NCBI RefSeq assembly: GCF_010548305.1
Contig: NZ_JAAGLV010000004.1
Coordinates: 186,001 to 250,000 of the forward strand
Reading direction: 5' to 3'
DNA from: Streptomyces sp. SID13031
Lineage (GTDB): Bacteria > Actinomycetota > Actinomycetes > Propionibacteriales > Kribbellaceae
Length of the DNA: 64,000 bases
Shown here: positions 58,387 to 64,000 of the stretch, piece by piece
Layout: each line of letters begins with the position of its first letter
Numbering within the stretch: position 1 is the first letter of the stretch
Translations under genes and position numbers: made by a program
The notes under the pieces: model-generated
The model's database searches: none
What the model was told of the DNA's origin: nothing
What the model saw: only the letters and a program-made list of their open reading frames with translations

Positions 58387-58713
58387 GTGACCTACGTCAT
58401 CGCGCAGCCGTGTGTTGACCTCAAGGACCTCGCTTGTGTCGAGGAGTGTCCGGTCGACTGCATCTACGAAGGCAATCGGATGCTTTACATCCACCCGGAC
58501 GAGTGTGTCGACTGCGGAGCCTGCGAGCCGGTCTGCCCGGTAGAGGCGATCTACTACGAAGACGACACCCCGGAGCAGTGGAAGGACTACTACACCGCGA
58601 ACGTCGACTTCTTCAACGACCTCGGCTCGCCCGGCGGCGCTTCCAAGATGGGCAAGATCGACAAGGATCACCCCCTCATCGCCGCCCTCCCGCCGCAAGA
58701 GCACGACGAGTAA
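58387..58713 (+). CDS. fdxA: Seven-iron ferredoxin FdxA
   Basis: A 108-residue ferredoxin. Cysteines at 9, 17, 21, 25 and 40, 43, 46, 50 (CVEECPVDC and CVDCGACEPVC) hold one [3Fe-4S] and one [4Fe-4S] cluster. It transfers electrons in the cytoplasm. The GTG at 58387 follows AGGAGGAGTACCA. A strong terminator follows the gene. Confidence 0.93.
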   Translation: MTYVIAQPCVDLKDLACVEECPVDCIYEGNRMLYIHPDECVDCGACEPVCPVEAIYYEDDTPEQWKDYYTANVDFFNDLGSPGGASKMGKIDKDHPLIAALPPQEHDE

Positions 58714-58726
58714 CAGCTCTCCACGG

Positions 58727-58758
58727 ACGCCCGGACGGTCAACCGACCATCCGGGCGT
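58727..58758 (+). terminator. Terminator-like hairpin after fdxA
   Basis: ACGCCCGGA then GGTC (58727-58740) pairs with GACC then TCCGGGCGT (58745-58758), with one mismatch pair and an AACC loop. Only a weak T-run follows. Confidence 0.65.
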
Positions 58759-58807
58759 TCCGTGCTCCTCGCCCGCTTCGGTCGCGCAACGGTACGGCGG
58801 TCCTTGG

Positions 58808-59785
58808 TCAGCTGTCGATGACGTCGACGTGGACGTGGTCCAGGTGGCGGAGGGTGTCCTTGTTGCCGGGGCGGTCCGGGGCGGTGTAGTCGCGCCAGCC
58901 GTCGTCCGACCTGCCGCCGGCGGTCCAGATCTTGTCGCTGAAGATGACGGTGCGGATGCCGAGGTGATCGGCGCGGGCGACCAGGTACTGCGCCATCGCC
59001 CAGCCCTTGACCGTGTTCGCCGCCGAGATCGGCTTCACGAAGACGTCCACGGCGCGGCCGTCGTAGTGCGCCGAGCCCTCCATGTGGCCGGTTGTCACGC
59101 CGCCGGCCTGGTAGCCGCCGGTGGACAGCTTGCCGAAGGTGGTGACCAGGTCCTTGCGCACCGTCTCGGCGCGCGGCGTGAGCCCGTTCTTGCCCATCGT
59201 CTCGGCCGGCATCGACGCGGTGTCGACCGTGCAACTGAGGGCGGCCTTCGACTGGCCGGTCAGCGCGCTGGCCAGCACCCGGGCGTCCGCCTCATGGTCG
59301 GCATAGGCGTTGGGGAAGGCGCTCCGCTGCACCCGGTCGGCTGCGACCGTCACTGCGAGCTTCTGGTAGTTCTTCACCTTCACCAGCGCGTCGTAGAACT
59401 TGCCCGCCGCATAGTGCGGATCCTGGACCTGCTTGACCGTCCCCCAGCCCTGCGAGGGCCGTTGCTGGAACAGGCCGAGCGAGTCCCGGTCCCCATGCGC
59501 CAGGTTCCGCAGCCCGGACTCCTGGTACGCCGTCGCCAGGGCGATCGTCGCAGCCCGGGACGGCAGCCCACGCTGGACCGCGATCCCGACGATGATCGCC
59601 GCGGACTCAGCCTGCTCCAGGTCCAGTACTACGCTCCCGGTGCTGACCGTCGCCTCGCACTGCTCGCGGGGCGGCAGCAGCGGGCCGAATTCCTTGCCGC
59701 TGATCCAGTTGATCCCCACGCCGACGGCAACAGCGAAGGCACCCACTGCTCCCACTGCGACCAGAGCGCCACGTTTCATCGGCAT
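58808..59785 (-). CDS. Secreted or anchored actinobacterial protein with lysozyme-like core
   Basis: A 325-residue protein with an N-terminal membrane segment (about 5-28). The stretch TIALATAYQESGLRNLAHGD, SLGLFQQRPSQGWGTVKQVQ resembles the transglycosylase-type fold (catalytic Glu in YQESGL), and the C-terminus GHMEGSAHYDGRAVDVFVKP with HLDHVHVDVIDS recalls M15-like metal-binding motifs. This combination occurs in conserved actinobacterial proteins often called hypothetical. A cell-wall role is likely but not proven. Confidence 0.65.
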   Translation of the reverse strand: MPMKRGALVAVGAVGAFAVAVGVGINWISGKEFGPLLPPREQCEATVSTGSVVLDLEQAESAAIIVGIAVQRGLPSRAATIALATAYQESGLRNLAHGDRDSLGLFQQRPSQGWGTVKQVQDPHYAAGKFYDALVKVKNYQKLAVTVAADRVQRSAFPNAYADHEADARVLASALTGQSKAALSCTVDTASMPAETMGKNGLTPRAETVRKDLVTTFGKLSTGGYQAGGVTTGHMEGSAHYDGRAVDVFVKPISAANTVKGWAMAQYLVARADHLGIRTVIFSDKIWTAGGRSDDGWRDYTAPDRPGNKDTLRHLDHVHVDVIDS

Positions 59786-59879
59786 ACCGGTCCCAACGTG
59801 CGGGCACGGGGTACTGGTTCCTGGAGACGGGTCACGCTCTGTATGACGTGCTGCCCCTCGTCTTGGTTGGCGTGAGCTT

Positions 59880-60818
59880 TCACGCGTTGGCGTGCAGGGC
59901 TTCGTTCAGCGTGATGCCCTCGCCCTGCCGCGGCCGCGCCTCGACCGCGCCGCTGACGGAGTTGCGCAGGTAGAGCAGGCCGGGCTGGCCGGACAGCTCG
60001 CGCGCCTTCACCACGGAGCCGTCGGGCAGCGTGACCTTCGTACCGGCGGTTACGTAGAGCCCCGCCTCGACTACACAGTCGTCGCCGAGCGAGATGCCGA
60101 TGCCGCCGTTCGCGCCGAGCAGGCAGCGCTTGCCGATCGAGATGACGGCCTTACCGCCGCCCGACAGGGTGCCCATGATCGAGGCGCCCGCGCCGATGTC
60201 GCTGCCGTCGCCGACCACCACGCCGGCCACGATCCGGCCCTCGACCATCGAAGTACCGAGCGTGCCCGCGTTGAAGTTCACGAAGCCCTCGTGCATGACC
60301 GTGGTCCCTGAAGCCAGGTGCGCGCCCAGGCGGACCCGGTCCGCGTCGCCGATCCGGACACCGGACGGTACGACGTAGTCGGTCATCCGCGGGAACTTGT
60401 CCACACTCGTCACGGACAGGTGCAGCCCGGCGGTGCGGGCGCGCAGCCGGACCTTCTCGATCTCCTCGACCGGGACCGGGCCGTGCGACGTCCACGCGTT
60501 GTTCGGCAGGGCGGCGAAGATGCCGTCCAGGTTGACGCCGTGCGGGCGGACCAGCCGGTGCGAGAGCAGGTGCAGGCGCAGGTACGCGTCGGCGGTGTCG
60601 GCCGGTGCCTCGTCGAGCGTGATCGCGGCCTGCACGACGGTACGGCGTACCTGGCGAAGGTCGTCGTTGCCCTCGGCAGCGACCAGCTCGGCCGGCGCCT
60701 GCACGCCCTCGGGCGCCTCGCCCAGTTCGGGGGCCGGGTACCAGACATCGAGCACAGTGCCCGAGGCGGTGACGGTGGCGAGGCCGAAGCCCCAGGCGCG
60801 AGTGGCGTTCTCAGTCAT
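59880..60818 (-). CDS. dapD: Tetrahydrodipicolinate N-succinyltransferase
   Basis: A 312-residue protein of the actinobacterial DapD type. The N-terminal domain leads to left-handed beta-helix repeats ([60 protein letters not shown]). It makes N-succinyl-2-amino-6-oxopimelate from tetrahydrodipicolinate and succinyl-CoA on the lysine/diaminopimelate path. The ATG at 60818 ([10 protein letters not shown]) is the natural start; longer frames are shadows. Confidence 0.92.
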   Translation of the reverse strand: MTENATRAWGFGLATVTASGTVLDVWYPAPELGEAPEGVQAPAELVAAEGNDDLRQVRRTVVQAAITLDEAPADTADAYLRLHLLSHRLVRPHGVNLDGIFAALPNNAWTSHGPVPVEEIEKVRLRARTAGLHLSVTSVDKFPRMTDYVVPSGVRIGDADRVRLGAHLASGTTVMHEGFVNFNAGTLGTSMVEGRIVAGVVVGDGSDIGAGASIMGTLSGGGKAVISIGKRCLLGANGGIGISLGDDCVVEAGLYVTAGTKVTLPDGSVVKARELSGQPGLLYLRNSVSGAVEARPRQGEGITLNEALHANA

Positions 60819-60990
60819 ACCCGAAGCCTGCCAGACGCCCGAAAACCGGCGGCGGGGGGTCGCCAGTGGATCAGGGCTGGAAACACTCCACCTCCTCCAC
60901 CCCATTAATTAAGCTTGAAGTTGACGTAGTGGCAGCCCTTACCGTCCTTCGTGTGGCCGGAAGGACCGGCCGCGGAGGGTGGAGGTGACG

Positions 60991-61743
60991 GTGGCCTGGT
61001 CGATCGCCGACGTGGCGCGGGATTCGGGGGTCACCTCGCGCACACTGCGGCACTACCACGCGATCGGGTTGCTGATCCCGGCCCGGACCGCGCCGAACGG
61101 CCGCCGGTACTACGAGCAGGAGCAGTTGCTCCGGTTGCAGCAGATCCTCCTGCTGCGTGATCTCGGGCTCAGCCTGGGCGTGGTCGCCGAAGTGCTGCAA
61201 CGGCGGAGCAGCGCGAGCACGATCGAGGTGCTCGGCCGGCACAAGGAGTGGCTGCTGCGCGAGCAGTTGCGCCTCGGGCAGCTGATCCGGACCGTCGACT
61301 CCACCATCGGCAACCTCCGGGAAGGAGACGAGATGAAACCAGAGCAGGTCTTCGAGGGCTTCGAACACAACCCGTACGAAGCCGAGGCGCGCGAGCGCTG
61401 GGGCGATGAGCGGGTGGACGCCGGCTACGAACGGATGCGGGGCTGGAGCGAGCAGGACGCCGAGTTCGCGCGCACGGGGTACCCACGGGTGCATGAGGCG
61501 ATCGCGGCGCTGAAGGCGGAAGGAGTAGACGTGCGGGAGCCGAGCGTGCAGGACCTGATCCAGCTGCACTACGAGGTGACCGGCTTGTTCTGGACGCCGG
61601 ATCGTGAAGCCTACAAGGGACTTGGGCAAATGTATGTCGACGACGAGCGCTTCCGGCGCACCATCGGGGGCGGCGACGACAGTGTCGTGGAGTACCTGCG
61701 CGACGCGATGACCGTCTACGCGGAGACCGAACTGCCCGGCTGA
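60991..61743 (+). CDS. MerR-family regulator with TipAS domain
   Basis: A 250-residue TipAL-like regulator. The N-terminal MerR helix-turn-helix (SIADVARDSGVTSRTLRHYH, AIGLLIPARTAPNGRRYY) is followed by a coiled coil (about 75-105) and a C-terminal TipAS antibiotic-binding domain (about 115-250: EARERWGDERVDAGYERMRG, LIQLHYEVTGLFWTPDREAY). It may respond to thiopeptide-like or other amphipathic drugs. GGAGG at 60981-60985 suits the GTG at 60991 best; GTGs at 60979 and 60985 are alternatives. Confidence 0.85.
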   Translation: MAWSIADVARDSGVTSRTLRHYHAIGLLIPARTAPNGRRYYEQEQLLRLQQILLLRDLGLSLGVVAEVLQRRSSASTIEVLGRHKEWLLREQLRLGQLIRTVDSTIGNLREGDEMKPEQVFEGFEHNPYEAEARERWGDERVDAGYERMRGWSEQDAEFARTGYPRVHEAIAALKAEGVDVREPSVQDLIQLHYEVTGLFWTPDREAYKGLGQMYVDDERFRRTIGGGDDSVVEYLRDAMTVYAETELPG

Positions 61744-61961
61744 AGTATCAGGGGCGGACGATGGCCGAGCGGTTCAGCTTGTGGCGAGCGGCGGTGCCCA
61801 CGTTCGGGCCCGGCCCGGGATCCGCACCGCGGCCCCGATTCGGCGCGGCATCAGAGTTGAGTGGGAACTTTTTTGTCGCCAGGTGCAAGTTAGTTTCCCC
61901 TCAACCACCACAGGCAGGCGCTTCGCCGGCACACAGAGCTGTTGCTCTCGGCAACGTCGGG

Positions 61962-62963
61962 TCAGGTTTTTTTGGGGGCTGAGGTGGCTCGGATGTGGAG
62001 TTCTGTGCGGAGGGTGACTGTGGATGGGGGGCGGCCGGGGGAGGCTATCCGGTCTTTCAGTAGCAGGCCTGCGGTGCGGCCCACCTCGTATGTGGGTTGG
62101 GCGACTGTGGTTAGGGAGGGGACTACCAGGTCGGCCCAGGGGATGTCGTCGAAGCCGACCACGGCGATGTCGTCGGGGGCTCGGAGGCCTCGTTTGGCTA
62201 GGCATTCGAGGGCGCCGACGGTCATCAGGTTGTTGGTGACGAAGAGGGCTTCGGGGGGTTCGGGCTGGTCCAGCAGGCTTTCCATCGCCGCGAAGCCGCC
62301 GGCCTCGCGGAAGTCGGCGTGGCGGACCAGGTCCTTGTCGTAGCCGATGCCGGCGCCGCGGAGTGCTGCGCGGTAACCGGCGAGCCGGTCCATCGCCGTA
62401 CTGACCCGCCGCGGGCCGGTGATGCAGGCGATCCGGCGGTAGCCGCCGTCGATGAGATGCTTCACGCCCTCGGCGGCGCCGTGCTCGTTGTCGACCAGGA
62501 CCGTGTCCGCCTCGACGCCCTCGACCCGGCGGTCGATCAGCACCATCGGCGTCTTCGCCTCGTCGAGCAGCTGAATGCCCTCGGCGGTCGACGTCGGGGA
62601 GATCACCACCCCGGCCATCTGCTCGGTCAGCACCGCCGACGCGTATGCCGCTTCCTTGGCCGGATCCTCGTCGGAGTTGCACAGGACGACGTGATAGCCC
62701 TCGGTCTGCGCGACGTCCTCGAGCCCGCGCACCAGTGAGGTGAAGAACGGGTTCTCGATATCGGCGATGACGACGGCCCACAGGTTCGTGCTCGCGCGGC
62801 GCAGGTTGCGGGCCACGCCGTTCGGCCGGTAGCCGAGCTCCGCCACCGCCGCGCGGACCTTCTCGGACAGCTGGGGATCCACGTTCCGGCGGCCGCTGAG
62901 CACCCGCGACACGGTGGCCGGCGAAACACCAGATCTACGCGCGACGTCGTAGATCGTCGTCAT
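61962..62963 (-). CDS. LacI-family transcriptional regulator
   Basis: A 333-residue LacI-type repressor. The N-terminal domain TTIYDVARRSGVSPATVSRV and LSGRRNVDPQLSEKVRAAVA binds DNA and the sugar-binding domain follows (LWAVVIADIENPFFTSLVRG, VLIDRRVEGVEADTVLVDNE, FDDIPWADLVVPSLTTVAQP). It should control a sugar-use gene set not visible here. The operator at 180-193 is of the right kind but 62 kb away. The ATG at 62963 has a GGGGAGCG site. Confidence 0.9.
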   Translation of the reverse strand: MTTIYDVARRSGVSPATVSRVLSGRRNVDPQLSEKVRAAVAELGYRPNGVARNLRRASTNLWAVVIADIENPFFTSLVRGLEDVAQTEGYHVVLCNSDEDPAKEAAYASAVLTEQMAGVVISPTSTAEGIQLLDEAKTPMVLIDRRVEGVEADTVLVDNEHGAAEGVKHLIDGGYRRIACITGPRRVSTAMDRLAGYRAALRGAGIGYDKDLVRHADFREAGGFAAMESLLDQPEPPEALFVTNNLMTVGALECLAKRGLRAPDDIAVVGFDDIPWADLVVPSLTTVAQPTYEVGRTAGLLLKDRIASPGRPPSTVTLRTELHIRATSAPKKT

Positions 62964-63277
62964 GCTCGCTCCCCGCTCGAGGCCAAACTGCCGTCTGGAC
63001 GGCCCAAGGATCTCATGAGGATTGGCGCCCGATCGGAAATGGTGACGGTTCAGCCGGTTCAGCGTCACAGTGTCAACGGCTGCATCTTGTTCAAAATAAG
63101 CCGGTTACCTCCAGTTGAGCCAGCAGCTGACCGCTGAAACCCTGACCGTCCCAGCCCTCGCTCGTGCGTGGTGAGAAATCGATTGCCAAGGAGTCAAGCA
63201 GCTCGGTCTGCTCGACAGTTACGCCGGGCTGATCGTGCCGGGACACCTTCATCCGGCTGGGTGAAGGTGTCGACTGA

Positions 63278-63622
63278 TCAGCTCGCGCAGGTGATGCAGG
63301 TTCGCGCACTCGGCCGGGCGAGCAGGCGGCCGGCGGCGATCGGATTGCCGCAGGCCTCGCACTGCCCGTAGTCGCCCGTGGCCAGCCGCTCGAGCGCGCC
63401 GTCGAGATCAGCGAGGCGTTTGCGCGCGTCGTCGAGGAACGTACTCGTCTGGGAGCGCTCGAACGCGATCGTGGCGCCCTCGGGGTCGTGCTCGTCGTCG
63501 GTCGCGACCAGCCGGGAGGCTTCCACGATCGCTTCCAGGTCCGCGGTGAGCGCGACGATGCGTTCCGCCGTACCGGCCCGGTCGGCGGTGAGTGCCGCGC
63601 GCAACTCCGGATCCGGTCGCAT
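63278..63622 (-). CDS. TraR/DksA-type zinc-finger protein
   Basis: A 114-residue protein with a helical N-terminus (about 5-85: coiled-coil AERIVALTADLEAIVEASRL, STFLDDARKRLADLDGALER) and the C-terminal zinc finger GDYGQCEACGNPI with C-x2-C and a second CITC pair. DksA/TraR proteins modulate RNA polymerase; many actinobacterial members are of unknown target. Confidence 0.82.
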   Translation of the reverse strand: MRPDPELRAALTADRAGTAERIVALTADLEAIVEASRLVATDDEHDPEGATIAFERSQTSTFLDDARKRLADLDGALERLATGDYGQCEACGNPIAAGRLLARPSARTCITCAS

Positions 63623-63642
63623 GGCTCCGATTGTTGCTCGAT

Positions 63643-64000
63643 TCAGGGCCAGGGGTTGAGCTCGGGGAGCTGACCGGCGACGGGACAGACGGTGGCGCGG
63701 CCGGCCAGCCAGGCAGTGAGGTCGGTCAGGGTGCCGGTGAGGACGAGGTCTTCGCCGGCGCCGTGCTCCCAGCGGGTGTCGACGGCGTCGAGGATCAGGT
63801 GGGTTCCGTCGGGAACGCGAGGCCGGAGGAAGTCCAGCAGATGGAGGCAGAACTCGTCCGCCCAGTCGTCGGAGGTCGGCTCCAGGGCGAGGTCGAGAGA
63901 TGCGTCAGCACATGTCCCCGCGACCACCCCGGCAACCCGGACGGCGCCCGCACGGCCTGGTCATCAAGGCCGGCCAGTACTGCGTTCAGCCGGGCCACCG
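63643..64000 (-). pseudogene. Decayed maleylpyruvate isomerase-family gene, cut by the window edge
   Basis: One frame reads ARLNAVLAGLDDQAVRAPSG and LPGWSRGHVLTHL, the typical N-terminal part of the mycothiol-dependent maleylpyruvate isomerase family with the metal-site histidine. A different frame carries the C-terminal part SLDLALEPTSDDWADEFCLH, HLILDAVDTRWEHGAGEDLV and VLTGTLTDLTAWLAGRATVC. They meet near 63905 with about 80 residues of the family's middle missing, so a deletion with frameshift has inactivated the gene. The 5' end is beyond the window. Confidence 0.65.

Noticed and set aside
63091-63309. A 72-codon leftward frame between lacI and the DksA-like gene, ending QLLAQLEVTGLF.
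   Set aside because: It has no ribosome site and no recognisable domain and could be a remnant of a larger enzyme. There is not enough to annotate it.
1-64000. CRISPR arrays, rRNA genes, replication origin.
   Set aside because: No regularly spaced repeat-spacer pattern, rRNA signature or DnaA-box cluster was seen.

Overview
The window is a gene-dense, high-GC stretch of actinobacterial chromosome. It has many GTG starts, translationally coupled operons and the mycothiol deacetylase MshB. It also carries an Sdh1-type succinate dehydrogenase with a small upstream partner gene, an actinobacterial DapD, a 7Fe ferredoxin and a DUF5302 protein. These fit a soil actinomycete of the Propionibacteriales. 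A Kribbella-like organism is my guess from overall style and is not proven by the sequence.

Layout. 1-5385: a leftward gene cut by the window edge behind a LacI-type operator/promoter, then rmuC, an MFS exporter, a NodB-type deacetylase, a DUF817 membrane protein and a GNAT. 5476-6552: the universal GTPase gene ychF. 6551-13061: an accessory island in which the last 22 bases of ychF (coding VEFRFNV and the stop) recur four more times, plus one decayed copy. The repeats cut the island into short cassettes. These hold an intact hipBA module, a relic of a second hipBA, two complementary relics of a DUF5984-like gene, an EcsC-like gene, two orphan genes, a frameshifted gene and a tRNA-like sequence. 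No recombinase gene is visible.

13137-18706: a divergent SDR/TetR pair with a clear operator, an SDR-AraC pair, a methyltransferase, a LysE exporter and a small DUF5302 gene. 18798-25260: an aminoethylphosphonate-type operon made of a GntR regulator, its palindromic operator, an FAD oxidoreductase, a phosphonatase-like HAD hydrolase and a four-gene ABC transporter. 25276-31348: a hydrolase-glycosyltransferase fusion and a methyltransferase, divergent from a giant LuxR regulator. 31422-39128: mixed housekeeping and accessory genes with several decayed ones, ending with a UbiB-like kinase. 39375-43114: the sdh operon. 43222-44301: a conserved hypothetical gene divergent from a Nudix hydrolase. 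44429-50533: a five-gene peptide ABC transporter operon.

50623-53396: a large XRE/NB-ARC/TPR regulator divergent from a tiny HTH protein. 53464-60818: mshB, a flavin reductase, a VanW protein, a MazF-like toxin, a GNAT, fdxA, a secreted protein and dapD. 60991-64000: TipA-like MerR, LacI and DksA/TraR-type proteins and a decayed mycothiol-dependent isomerase-like gene.

Two structures stand out. One is the ychF-tail cassette array, which looks like a protein-gene integration hotspot built by repeated accretion. The other is an intergenic element of about 87 bp present twice (19542-19628 and 39274-39361), with two GGTTAACC boxes exactly 63 bp apart around a 13-bp hairpin stem.
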